Assembly (NCBI GenBank): GCA_038212445.1
Contig: JBBQUM010000016.1
Coordinates: 1-64,000, forward strand
Direction: 5' to 3'
DNA from: TMP-7 sp038212445
Lineage (GTDB): Bacteria; Acidobacteriota; Terriglobia; Bryobacterales; Bryobacteraceae
DNA length: 64,000 nucleotides
The translations under genes and the position numbers were made by a program. Positions 25,912 to 33,719 of the stretch are shown piece by piece. The notes under the pieces are model-generated. The model worked only from the letters and a program-made list of their open reading frames with translations. It ran no database searches and was not told the origin of the DNA. Each line of letters opens with the position of its first letter. Positions within the stretch are counted from its first letter, which is position 1.

Positions 25912-26132
25912 ATGGTCCGAACTCATATTCGACTCCCAGATGCGCTTTACCGCCAACTCAGGGAGATTTGCCGGCAGCGGCACTGGACCCTGGATGAGGC
26001 CATTCAGCGAGGTGCGAGCGCTTAGTCGAAACTCATTCGGTGGGCAAGGAGCCCGACTGGTCTCTGCCGGCGGCACGGCCTCTCGGCAAGTTCTTAACGC
26101 CACAAAGGCACTGGCGAGAGATGGCCAATTAG
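25912..26132 (+). pseudogene. solitary VapB-like antitoxin, frameshifted
   Basis: The frame from ATG 25912 gives a ribbon-helix-helix N-terminus (VRTHIRLPDALYRQLREICR, TLDEAIQRG) very like the VapB at 13414, but stops after 37 codons. Reading one frame over from about 26011 continues directly as C-E-R-L-V-E ... DWSLPAARPLGKF ... HWREMAN to a stop at 26132, the usual acidic/aromatic antitoxin tail. One missing G in the GG at 26011-26012 would restore a 73-residue protein. An AGGAG lies two bases before the ATG. No toxin gene follows; the next gene is on the other strand. Either a decaying orphan antitoxin or a consensus error. Confidence 0.6.
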
Positions 26133-26167
26133 GACATTGGCGAGAACACCGGATCGATTAGCAACTC

Positions 26168-27133
26168 TTACGGTGCGGTCACTTCAACGACTGCTGAACG
26201 CGGGCTTTCGTTGGCAGTGACATCGAGCGCCGTTATTGCGTAGCGGAATTTCTTGCCGGCTTCCACCTGCCGGTCGCTGTAAGCCGGCGTGTCGACGAAT
26301 TCGGCGATGCGGACGAAATCGGCGCCCTCCGCTGCCCGGTAGATCCGGTATCCGCGGAGGTCAGCCTCCGTGTTGCGCTCCCACACCAACTCCACCGAAC
26401 CGATCCCAGGTACGCCCTGAAGACCAACTGGCGCTGCCGGAGGGAACGTGTCCTTGGGCGTGATCAGGATGGCGTCAGAGACTTCGCTCTCGGCGCCAGG
26501 GTCGAACACCTGCACCCGGTATTCGTAAGGTTTCCCGTATTCGGCGGTCTTGTCGATGTACGCCTTGCCCTCTACGGTGTCGAGCAACGCCAGTTTTTCG
26601 TTCGGCACGTCGGCACGGCGGAAGATACGTGCTTTCGACGCCGGAGTCTGCCAGGTCAACTTGACGCCGACAGCGTCCGGTTCCGCTTGAATCTGCTGGG
26701 CCTTCTTCAACGGATCAACCACCGGGATGATGCCGAGATTCGACCAGTCGGACAGGCGGCCTTTCATCGTTTTCACACGAACCGAGATGACGGCGGTCTT
26801 GCCAATCCAGTCGTGGGCCGGAGTTTCCGCTTGCACCGAGCCTGGAGCGGCAGCGGTAACGTCCAGTTTCCGCGCGCTGTCGGCCCACCGGTTCATGTCG
26901 AAGGGGTCGGGACCGGTGCCGATGCGCAAATCCACCTCTGCGATCTTCCTCACTGGCAGTTGGTCGGTAGTCATGTCCGGTATCGTGAACTCAATCATGA
27001 GCTTGTCGCCGTACTCGACGACGCGCAGATCCGTGATCTTGTTGACGATATTGAGGGCCGGAGGCATTGGATCAGCAATGTAGCCGCATCCGGCAAGTGC
27101 TGCCGCCAAAACTGCCAAAGCAAAGCACCGCAT
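26168..27133 (-). CDS. lipoprotein with fibronectin type III-like domains
   Basis: 321 residues. The signal peptide ends in a lipobox (LAGC, Cys16), so the protein is anchored by lipid. The mature part has at least two fibronectin type III-like modules: residues about 135-220 (W-Q-T-P-A-S-K-A-R-I-F-R-R, YEYRVQVFD) and about 230-320 (LVWERNTEADLRGYRIYRA, FRYAITALD). The start codon overlaps the hslU stop by one base (TGATG), so it is cotranslated with the protease genes. Why an envelope lipoprotein follows hslVU is unclear; function unknown. Confidence 0.85.
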   Translation of the reverse strand: MRCFALAVLAAALAGCGYIADPMPPALNIVNKITDLRVVEYGDKLMIEFTIPDMTTDQLPVRKIAEVDLRIGTGPDPFDMNRWADSARKLDVTAAAPGSVQAETPAHDWIGKTAVISVRVKTMKGRLSDWSNLGIIPVVDPLKKAQQIQAEPDAVGVKLTWQTPASKARIFRRADVPNEKLALLDTVEGKAYIDKTAEYGKPYEYRVQVFDPGAESEVSDAILITPKDTFPPAAPVGLQGVPGIGSVELVWERNTEADLRGYRIYRAAEGADFVRIAEFVDTPAYSDRQVEAGKKFRYAITALDVTANESPRSAVVEVTAP

Positions 27134-28491
27134 CAGAGGATGTATTTCGTGAGGTCCTGATCCTTCACGATGTCGGCCAGTTGCTTGTGGACGTAGGCGG
27201 CGTCGATTTTGATGTTCTTCTTCTTGGCGTCGGGACCGTCGAAGGAGATCTCTTCGAGAACCTTCTCCATGATCGTGTGCAATCGTCGCGCTCCGATGTC
27301 CTCGGTCGACTCGTTGACGCGCGCAGCGTAGTCGGCCACTGAATCGAGGGCGTCAGGGGTGAAATTCAACTTGATCCCTTCGGTGTCGAGCAGCGCCACG
27401 TACTGTTTGACAAGGGCGTTTTTCGGCTCCTGCAAAATGCGGATAAAATCGCCCTTGGTGAGCGACTTCAGCTCCACCCGGATGGGGAAGCGGCCCTGGA
27501 GTTCCGGAATCAGATCCGTCGGCTTTGAGACGTGGAAAGCGCCGGCGGCAATGAAGAGAATATGGTCGGTGCGGACGAAGCCGTAGCGTGTATTGACGGT
27601 GGTCCCTTCGACGATGGGCAGGATGTCGCGCTGGACGCCTTCGCGGCTGACATCTGGCCCATGACCGCCTTCGCGTCCGGCGATCTTGTCAATTTCGTCA
27701 AGGAAAATGATCCCGTTGCGCTCCACGCGTTCGAGCGCGACGCGCGTGACGTGATCCATGTCGATGAGCTTCTGCTCTTCTTCCTGAACCAGGTACTCCA
27801 TGGCCTCGGCAACGCGCATCTTACGCTTGCGGGTGCGGCCGCCGAACAGCGTGGGTAGAACGTCCTTGAGATTGACGTCCATGTCCTCAAGGCCGGAGTT
27901 GGAGGAGATCTCGAACGTCGGACCGCGATCCTTCACGTCCAATTCGACGATACGGTCGTCCAGTTTTCCGGCGCGAAGGCGCTCGCGCAATTTCTCACGC
28001 GTTCGCTCAACGCTTTCCGCAGCCTCGGGCGGTTGCGGCATGAGGAGATCGAGGATCCGCTCTTCGGCATTCCGCTCGGCGCGCTCGGCAACTTCATCCA
28101 GCCGCTCTTCGCGCACCATGTCGATGGCGATGTCCACCAGGTCGCGGATCATGGCTTCGACGTCGCGGCCGACATAACCGACTTCAGTGAATTTGCTGGC
28201 TTCCACCTTAAGGAAAGGCGAATTAGCAAGCTTCGCCAACCGTCGCGCAACTTCGGTTTTGCCGACGCCGGTAGGACCCATCATGAGGATGTTCTTGGGC
28301 ATCACATCCTCGGCCATTTCAGGGTCCAGCTTCTGGCGGCGAATGCGGTTGCGGAGCGCGATGGCGACGGCCTTCTTGGCATCCGCCTGACCGATTACAT
28401 ATTTATCGAGCTCGCGGACGATTTCTCGCGGAGTCAATTCGTCGAGGATCGGGCGGTCGTCGTTGGCCTGCCCGGGCAGGTAGATGACCAT
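27133..28491 (-). CDS. hslU: ATP-dependent protease ATPase subunit HslU (ClpY)
   Basis: 452 residues. AAA+ unfoldase that feeds substrates into HslV in the cytoplasm. Opens with LTPREIVRELDKYVIGQADAKKAVAIALRNR, Walker A GPTGVGKTE, the pore motif GYVGRD, an acidic I-domain about residues 130-230, Walker B IIFLDEIDKIA, and the sensor region. The C-terminus is TKYIL, the short hydrophobic tail that docks into HslV pockets. The ATG follows the hslV stop directly (TAA-ATG). Confidence 0.96.
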   Translation of the reverse strand: MVIYLPGQANDDRPILDELTPREIVRELDKYVIGQADAKKAVAIALRNRIRRQKLDPEMAEDVMPKNILMMGPTGVGKTEVARRLAKLANSPFLKVEASKFTEVGYVGRDVEAMIRDLVDIAIDMVREERLDEVAERAERNAEERILDLLMPQPPEAAESVERTREKLRERLRAGKLDDRIVELDVKDRGPTFEISSNSGLEDMDVNLKDVLPTLFGGRTRKRKMRVAEAMEYLVQEEEQKLIDMDHVTRVALERVERNGIIFLDEIDKIAGREGGHGPDVSREGVQRDILPIVEGTTVNTRYGFVRTDHILFIAAGAFHVSKPTDLIPELQGRFPIRVELKSLTKGDFIRILQEPKNALVKQYVALLDTEGIKLNFTPDALDSVADYAARVNESTEDIGARRLHTIMEKVLEEISFDGPDAKKKNIKIDAAYVHKQLADIVKDQDLTKYIL

Positions 28492-29031
28492 TTATTCCAA
28501 CTCCTCAATGGTGACACTCTCATTGGTATAGATGCAGATCTTCCCCGCGATTTGCATCGATTTCTCGACAATCTCCCGTGCACTCAGCTTGGTATTTTCG
28601 AGCAGGGCTTTAGCGGCGGCGGTGGCGAACGGACCACCCGAGCCGATGGAGGCGATGTTGTCGTCAGGTTCGATCACATCTCCATTACCGCTGACAATAT
28701 AAGTGTTTGCGGTGTCGGCAACAAGCAGCAAAGCTTCAAGGTGACGCAGCACGCGGTCGGTCCGCCACTCCTTGGCGAGTTCGACGACGGCGCGGGGAAG
28801 GTTGCCGTTATGTTGTTCGAGTTTCGACTCAAAACGGGCGAAAAGAGCGAAGGCGTCGGCGGTGGAACCGGCAAATCCGGCTATCACTTTGCCGTTGTAG
28901 AGGCGCCGTAACTTGCGGGCGGTAGCCTTGAGGATTTCCGAGCCGAGCGTAACTTGCCCGTCTCCTGCCATAACCACCTTATAATTCCGGCGTACGCACA
29001 GTATGGTGGTCGATCGTATCTTTTGTCGCAT
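28492..29031 (-). CDS. hslV: ATP-dependent protease peptidase subunit HslV (ClpQ)
   Basis: 179 residues. Threonine peptidase of the HslUV proteasome-like complex. TTILCVRR gives the catalytic threonine at residue 8, so a short propeptide (MRQKIRS) must be removed; many homologues start closer to the threonine. GDGQVTLG, the Lys in ARKLRRLYNGKVIAGFAGSTADAF and SIGSGGPFATAAAKAL are conserved. It is the first gene of hslV-hslU-lipoprotein and divergent from trmFO, 57 bases apart. Confidence 0.96.
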   Translation of the reverse strand: MRQKIRSTTILCVRRNYKVVMAGDGQVTLGSEILKATARKLRRLYNGKVIAGFAGSTADAFALFARFESKLEQHNGNLPRAVVELAKEWRTDRVLRHLEALLLVADTANTYIVSGNGDVIEPDDNIASIGSGGPFATAAAKALLENTKLSAREIVEKSMQIAGKICIYTNESVTIEELE

Positions 29032-29088
29032 CCAGCTTAAGATTTAAGTGTACCGCGACGGGTTTAGCGAGCTTGATTTACAACAACA

Positions 29089-30435
29089 ATGAGGACTGAA
29101 CTGAGAGAGGTCCACATCCTGGGTGGTGGACTTGCGGGTTGTGAGGCAGCCTGGCAGGTAGCCCGTGCAGGCGTCCGGGCCATCCTATATGAGATGCGGC
29201 CGGTGAGGCAGACTCAGGCGCATAAGACTGACCGGCTTGCGGAGCTCGTCTGCTCCAACTCATTGAAAACGGAGACCGAAAACACAGCCCCATGGCTACT
29301 CAAGCACGAACTGCGCCGGATTGGCTCGATGTTGCTGGACGCCGCGGCGCTGGCGCGAGTCCCTGGCGGACAGGCGCTGACAGTTGACCGCGGCATCTTT
29401 GCCGACGCGGTGGAATCGCTTATCGAAAACGAACCCAATATCGAATTGCGCCGCGAGGAAGTGGAACGGATTCCACGGGATGCCATCACGATTGTCGCGA
29501 CAGGACCGCTCACCTCCGACGCTCTAGCCGCCGATATCAGCCAGTTCACTGGCGCCAGCCGGCTGTACTTCTACGACGCCATCAGCCCGATTGTCGACGC
29601 GGGCACCATCGACATGTCGATCGCCTTTGCCGCTTCACGCTACGACAAGTCGATCGACGGCAGCGACGACTACATCAACTGTCCGTTCAACCGCGAAGAG
29701 TACGAACGCTTCATCGCAGCAGTTCTAACTGCTGATTCCGTGCCATTTCATATCGACGCCGACCGTCCCTGTTTCTTTGAGGCTTGCCTGCCTATCGAGG
29801 AACTTGCGCGACGAGGCGCCGAAACCCTGCGCTTCGGCCCGATGAAACCGATGGGGCTCACAGATCCGCGGACCGGACGGCGTCCCTACGCCGTCGTCCA
29901 ACTGCGCCAGGAGAATCTGCGCGCCGGCAGCTACAATCTGGTCGGCTTCCAGAACCATATGCGCTTTCCTGAGCAGACCCGGGTCTTCCGCTTGATTCCA
30001 GGACTCGGACGCGCCGAATTCCTGCGCTTCGGGCAGATCCACCGCAACACCTACATCAACGCTCCGGCGCTGCTCGCCGCGAGTCTTCAGTTGAAACTCG
30101 AGCCCCGCGTGCTGTTCGCGGGACAAATATCCGGAGTGGAGGGTTACGTGGAGTCCATCGCCACGGGACTGATCGCGGGGCGCAATGCTGCGGCGGTAGC
30201 ACTCGGCGAAGAGATTCGACCGCTCCCGCGCGCCACTGCTCTCGGCTCACTATGCCACTATATTTCCGGCGCCGACCCCACCCACTATCAGCCGGCGAAC
30301 ATTACCTTCGATCTGCTGCCGGCACTCGACGAAGAAACGCGCCTGCGGATGCGCCACGACAAGCCTGCACGCCATGCCGAGGTTTGCCGTCGTGCCGCCG
30401 CGGCGCTGGATGAATACATGGCCGTGCATGTCTGA
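29089..30435 (+). CDS. trmFO: methylenetetrahydrofolate-tRNA-(uracil-5-)-methyltransferase TrmFO
   Basis: 448 residues. FAD- and folate-dependent enzyme making 5-methyluridine at position 54 of tRNA. The N-terminal FAD-binding motif is VHILGGGLAGCEAAWQ; EMRPVRQTQAHKTD, LVCSNSLKT and the CLPIEELARRG segment contain the two functional cysteines; GFQNHMRFPEQTRVFRLIPGL is diagnostic of the family (Gid). It overlaps xerC by 8 bases. In many Firmicutes trmFO-xerC precede hslV-hslU in one operon; here the pairs are divergent neighbours. Confidence 0.96.
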   Translation: MRTELREVHILGGGLAGCEAAWQVARAGVRAILYEMRPVRQTQAHKTDRLAELVCSNSLKTETENTAPWLLKHELRRIGSMLLDAAALARVPGGQALTVDRGIFADAVESLIENEPNIELRREEVERIPRDAITIVATGPLTSDALAADISQFTGASRLYFYDAISPIVDAGTIDMSIAFAASRYDKSIDGSDDYINCPFNREEYERFIAAVLTADSVPFHIDADRPCFFEACLPIEELARRGAETLRFGPMKPMGLTDPRTGRRPYAVVQLRQENLRAGSYNLVGFQNHMRFPEQTRVFRLIPGLGRAEFLRFGQIHRNTYINAPALLAASLQLKLEPRVLFAGQISGVEGYVESIATGLIAGRNAAAVALGEEIRPLPRATALGSLCHYISGADPTHYQPANITFDLLPALDEETRLRMRHDKPARHAEVCRRAAAALDEYMAVHV

Positions 30436-31309
30436 GCTGAGCGAACAGACCGAGTTGTATTTGGCTGAACTCGCCCGGCGCAACATGTCGGAGCACACCA
30501 TTCGCAACTACGCGTCGGATCTCGCCCAATTCGCAATTCATTTCGAAGGCCGGCATCCACGCGACTGCGACGTGCTGGCGCTGCGCGGATGGCTCGCCTC
30601 AATGTACGAGGAGAAGCTCGAGACCGCTTCCGTGCGCCGGAAGCTTTCGGCCGTCCGCTCGCTGTTCCGCTTTATGCTTCGCAATGGCGTCATCGCGGTG
30701 AACACGGCCTCCCTTTTGCGAACGCCCAAGGCGCCCAAAAAGTTGCCGCCGGTGATGACCGCCGAGCAAACCAACAACTTGGTGGAAGGGGTGGCGTCCG
30801 ATCAGTTTGACAAGCCGCATCCCGAGCGCGACCTTCTGATCTTTGAATTGCTCTATGGCTGCGGATTGCGCATCAGCGAACTGGTGGGTTTGGATTTACG
30901 GGATTTCGAAACTGGGCAGCAGTGGATTCGTGTTCGCGGAAAAGGCAAGAAAGAGCGTCAGACGCCCTATGGGTCAAAAGCGGCGGAGGCCCTTGAGCGC
31001 TATCTTGCGGTCCGAGAGACGGGTCCAGGCGAGCAGGCACTCCTCATCAACCATCGCGGCACGAGACTCACGGATCGTGGAGCACGCGGGATCGTCAAGT
31101 TCTACGCGCGATTCGTATCGCAGGATCCTGAGGTTCACCCGCATAGCTTGCGGCACGCCTACGCCACCCACCTATTGAGCGACGGTGCAGATTTACGGTC
31201 GATTCAGGAACTGCTGGGCCATGCACGGCTGTCGACGACGCAGAAGTACACGCAGGTGTCGCTGTCGGACCTGATGGCCGTCTACGACAAAGCGCATCCC
31301 AAGGCCTAA
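30428..31309 (+). CDS. xerC: tyrosine recombinase XerC
   Basis: 293 residues from the ATG at 30428, which lies inside the end of trmFO; an earlier in-frame start at 30374 would only add a shadow of trmFO. The N-terminal SAM-like core-binding domain (MSEHTIRNYASDLAQF) precedes the catalytic domain with Arg148 (GCGLRISELVGLDL), Lys172 (GKGKKER), His239/Arg242 (HPHSLRHAYATHLL), His265 (LGHARLSTTQKYTQV) and the nucleophile Tyr274. All six active-site residues are present. It resolves chromosome dimers with XerD at dif. The end overlaps the convergent gene by 4 bases. Confidence 0.94.
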   Translation: MSELSEQTELYLAELARRNMSEHTIRNYASDLAQFAIHFEGRHPRDCDVLALRGWLASMYEEKLETASVRRKLSAVRSLFRFMLRNGVIAVNTASLLRTPKAPKKLPPVMTAEQTNNLVEGVASDQFDKPHPERDLLIFELLYGCGLRISELVGLDLRDFETGQQWIRVRGKGKKERQTPYGSKAAEALERYLAVRETGPGEQALLINHRGTRLTDRGARGIVKFYARFVSQDPEVHPHSLRHAYATHLLSDGADLRSIQELLGHARLSTTQKYTQVSLSDLMAVYDKAHPKA

Positions 31310-32628
31310 TCCGCGCCCTGAAGCTTTAGCCACTTGCCGGCATGGAAATACCAGATCACCGACACCTTCTCGTCAAACGAGTCGTCGATGCCCTGATGGT
31401 CGATGAGGGGCGGCTTGGGTCCGCCGTACGCGCGGTAGTGGCTCATGATGTTCTCGCGGCTCACTGGGCTGAGCTCGCGCGCGTAGCCGACGTCCTTGCC
31501 GGTGAACGTCACGCTGTAGCGGTCGTTAGTGGTGTTGATCACCTGCGGATGGGTGTCGCGTTCATTGCCGAATGCAAGCAGGGTGGTCGAGTTGTTTACC
31601 GAGCAGAGCACCGCCCAGCCTTGCTCCCCTCTCGCTAGGAATTCGCCGTGAACGACGTTCTTCGCGGTGCCTCGCGGCGATGGCTGCGGGACTCTGCACT
31701 TGCGGGCGTTGAGCAGTTCGACGATGCTTGCCGGTAACCCGGGAAAGGCACTGGGCGGGAGCCGCCTGATCTGTCCAACCGATTCCTTGGCTCGCGATTC
31801 CCACTCCCGTTGGGACTGCTGTGTTTTCTCTCGCTCGCGCGCGACGGCCTGCAAGTCCAATTTGGGCAGGATCACGTTCCGGTCAAGCTTCGGATCGAGT
31901 GCTTTGGCGCGGACAAAGTAATGCTCGGCCAGTTCCGCGGCGCGCTTGTTCGGCGCGGGCGATTGGAGCGACTGATTGTAGAGGCTCTGAAACATGTAGG
32001 CGGCGTTGCCGAGCACCCAGACATTGCTGGAGGCATCGAGTCCCGCCTGGGATCGCTGAGCGAGGGGGCCGCGATCCAAAATCGACAGCGCGTACAGGTG
32101 CGCCAACGGCCGGAGGGCGAAGGGATGATTCGGGTCGGCGGCAGCCGTCGATTCGAGGTAGCGCAGGTGCAGCGCAGGGTCGAGTCCCTGGAAGAAGGAC
32201 GCGGCGTTCCACTGTATAGCGGAGTCTCGCGGCTGAGCTTTCGCTGCCTGGTCCCAGAGGGCCACGGCACGCTGAAGATCCGGGCTGTCTAGCTGGGTGT
32301 TCAGAAAATGTGCGAACGGCGAGTGGAGGATTTCGGAATCTGGGTGGTGCTGGATGAGCCAGAGCACTTGCTGGATACGTTTCGCGCGATCGGCCGGTTG
32401 GCTGGCGCGGTCGCCCCGTAGGTGGTAAGCCATCAGCTTGAGGCGCGTCGGCAGGTCGTTAGGATTTGCGGCGAGGCGCCGTTCGAGGCGAACCACGTCG
32501 ACGTCTTCCAGTTGATCAACGCCGCGTAGGGTCTCGACATACTGATGGCTGAACATGGGCGAAGGAACGTCCGCTGCGCGAGTGATGAGGGCGCCGAGCA
32601 CCGCCGCAACCAACAGACGGAATGCCAT
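31306..32628 (-). CDS. exported TPR-like protein of unknown function
   Basis: About 440 residues from the ATG at 32628, chosen because a signal peptide follows (MAFRLLVAAVLGALITRAA); a longer frame to 32679 adds a non-signal segment. Residues about 50-260 are alpha-helical with tetratricopeptide-like repeats (AVALWDQAAKAQPRDSAIQW, AAELAEHYFVRAKALDPKLD). The last 120 residues are beta-rich (WAVLCSVNNSTTLLAF, YSVTFTGKDVGYARELSP) and resemble no domain I can name. It is divergent from the cupin gene and convergent with xerC. Confidence 0.75.
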   Translation of the reverse strand: MAFRLLVAAVLGALITRAADVPSPMFSHQYVETLRGVDQLEDVDVVRLERRLAANPNDLPTRLKLMAYHLRGDRASQPADRAKRIQQVLWLIQHHPDSEILHSPFAHFLNTQLDSPDLQRAVALWDQAAKAQPRDSAIQWNAASFFQGLDPALHLRYLESTAAADPNHPFALRPLAHLYALSILDRGPLAQRSQAGLDASSNVWVLGNAAYMFQSLYNQSLQSPAPNKRAAELAEHYFVRAKALDPKLDRNVILPKLDLQAVAREREKTQQSQREWESRAKESVGQIRRLPPSAFPGLPASIVELLNARKCRVPQPSPRGTAKNVVHGEFLARGEQGWAVLCSVNNSTTLLAFGNERDTHPQVINTTNDRYSVTFTGKDVGYARELSPVSRENIMSHYRAYGGPKPPLIDHQGIDDSFDEKVSVIWYFHAGKWLKLQGAD

Positions 32629-32665
32629 GCATTCAATGTTGCACGACGATGGCACAATTGATCCT

Positions 32666-33025
32666 ATGGAAGTCGTCAATCTGGAACAGAAGTTGTCTCT
32701 TTTTTCCGATTATTGGAATCCGCGTATAGTCGGCGACCTCAATGGCCAGCAGGTGAAACTCGCCAAGATTCAAGGCGAATTCGTCTGGCACTCGCATGCC
32801 GGCGAAGACGAGCTTTTCCTGATTCTGAAAGGCACGCTCCAGATAGAGTTCCGGGATCGAACCCTCACACTGCATGAGGGCGAGTTCGTCATCGTTCCGC
32901 GAGGCGTCGAGCACCGTCCTGTGGCTGCCGAGGAGGTTCATCTGCTGCTGTTTGAACCTGTCGAGATCAAACATACCGGCGACGTCCAAAGTCACCTAAC
33001 GGTCGAAAACTTCTCGCGGATCTAG
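32666..33025 (+). CDS. small single-domain cupin
   Basis: 119 residues. Complete cupin fold: motif 1 around FVWHSHAGEDELFLILKG (His-x-His and Glu metal ligands) and motif 2 around GEFVIVPRGVEHRPVAAEE (the distal His). The start at 32666 is preferred because it begins MEVVNLEQKLSLFSDYW and leaves a short divergent promoter gap; an in-frame ATG at 32555 would run into the neighbouring gene. Small cupins of this type are sugar isomerases or metal-dependent dioxygenase-like proteins of unassigned role. Confidence 0.85.
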   Translation: MEVVNLEQKLSLFSDYWNPRIVGDLNGQQVKLAKIQGEFVWHSHAGEDELFLILKGTLQIEFRDRTLTLHEGEFVIVPRGVEHRPVAAEEVHLLLFEPVEIKHTGDVQSHLTVENFSRI

Positions 33026-33063
33026 TCTCAACTCGAGAATTTGCGGCAAGAGCCATTTTTGTA

Positions 33064-33092
33064 TTGACAGTGTATTAGTCAACTAGTACACT
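33064..33092 (+). promoter_or_regulatory. strong sigma-70 promoter of the gntR-slipin operon
   Basis: TTGACA (33064-33069), 17-base spacer, TACACT (33087-33092). Transcription should start near 33099, only a few bases before the ATG at 33103, so the first gene would be read from a nearly leaderless message. Confidence 0.8.
33070..33091. promoter_or_regulatory. operator overlapping spacer and -10 of the gntR promoter
   Basis: A 22-bp inverted repeat: GTGTA-T-TAGT-CA-ACTA-G-TACAC, with 9 of 10 positions paired. It fills the spacer and covers the -10, an ideal site for repression. YtrA-type GntR regulators bind such AGT-N-ACT / GTGTA-N-TACAC repeats, so autoregulation by the downstream gene product is very likely. 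Confidence 0.7.
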
Positions 33093-33102
33093 AGCAATGT
33101 AG

Positions 33103-33498
33103 ATGAACTTAGGATTCCAGTTCGGGTTGGACATGCGAAGCGGCGTTCCCGTGTACCGGCAGATCATCGACCAGGTGATGGGCGGAATTGCCGCGGGGTC
33201 GCTCAAACCGGGCGATCAACTTCCCACGGTCAGGCAGCTTGCGGTTGACCTCGCTGTGAATCCGAACACTGTTGTCCGTGCCTACCGGGAACTCGAGATC
33301 CGCGATGTGTTGAATACCCATCAGGGGACGGGCACCTTCATCGCGGCCAAGACAGTCCAGCAACCCGACGCCGAGCGTCAACGGCGACTTAGCCAGATCA
33401 TCGGCGATTTTGTGGCGCGGGCTGGCTCTGAGGGCTATACGGTGAACGAGATCCTTGAAAGACTGACCGCCCAGTTCGGTGTCGGAGAGAGCAAATGA
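33103..33498 (+). CDS. GntR-family regulator of the YtrA subfamily
   Basis: 131 residues. Short GntR protein with an N-terminal winged helix: PVYRQIIDQVMGGIAAGSLKPGDQLPTVRQLAVDLAVNPNTVVRAYRELE, ending GTGTFI, and only about 45 residues after it, which is the YtrA class (two helices for dimerisation, no large ligand domain). These usually repress ABC-transporter or membrane-stress operons, including their own. It overlaps the next gene by 4 bases. Start: the ATG at 33103, nearly leaderless; the inner ATG at 33133 would cut into the fold. Confidence 0.92.
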   Translation: MNLGFQFGLDMRSGVPVYRQIIDQVMGGIAAGSLKPGDQLPTVRQLAVDLAVNPNTVVRAYRELEIRDVLNTHQGTGTFIAAKTVQQPDAERQRRLSQIIGDFVARAGSEGYTVNEILERLTAQFGVGESK

Positions 33499-33719
33499 CT
33501 GGCGATTTCAAAAACCCCTACGGCTTCCCGGTGGAGAGGAAGTCACAACCCCGTGTCACGCTTTTCGGTCTGCTGGTGTTCGTCGCCTGCCTCGCGGCGG
33601 GGACCATCGCGACCCTTTATAGCGGACGGCAGACCCCGCTGAATCTGGCGGGCGCGGCCGGAGTCTGTTTGCTGTTTGCTTTGCGCGAGGAGCCCAAGGA
33701 GGGCCATCATGATCACTGA
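33495..33719 (+). CDS. small membrane protein in the gntR-slipin operon
   Basis: 74 residues with two predicted membrane segments: about 23-42 (TLFGLLVFVACLAAGTIATL) and 49-63 (NLAGAAGVCLLFAL), and a His-rich acidic tail (REEPKEGHHDH). It overlaps gntR by 4 bases and the slipin by 11. I know no named family; the organisation suggests it works with the slipin, or is a regulated membrane partner of it. Confidence 0.75.
   Translation: MTGDFKNPYGFPVERKSQPRVTLFGLLVFVACLAAGTIATLYSGRQTPLNLAGAAGVCLLFALREEPKEGHHDH

Noticed and set aside
25940..26161. 73-codon frame in the antitoxin region
   Set aside because: Third frame of the same region; its sequence has no antitoxin character, whereas the joined frames from 25912 do.
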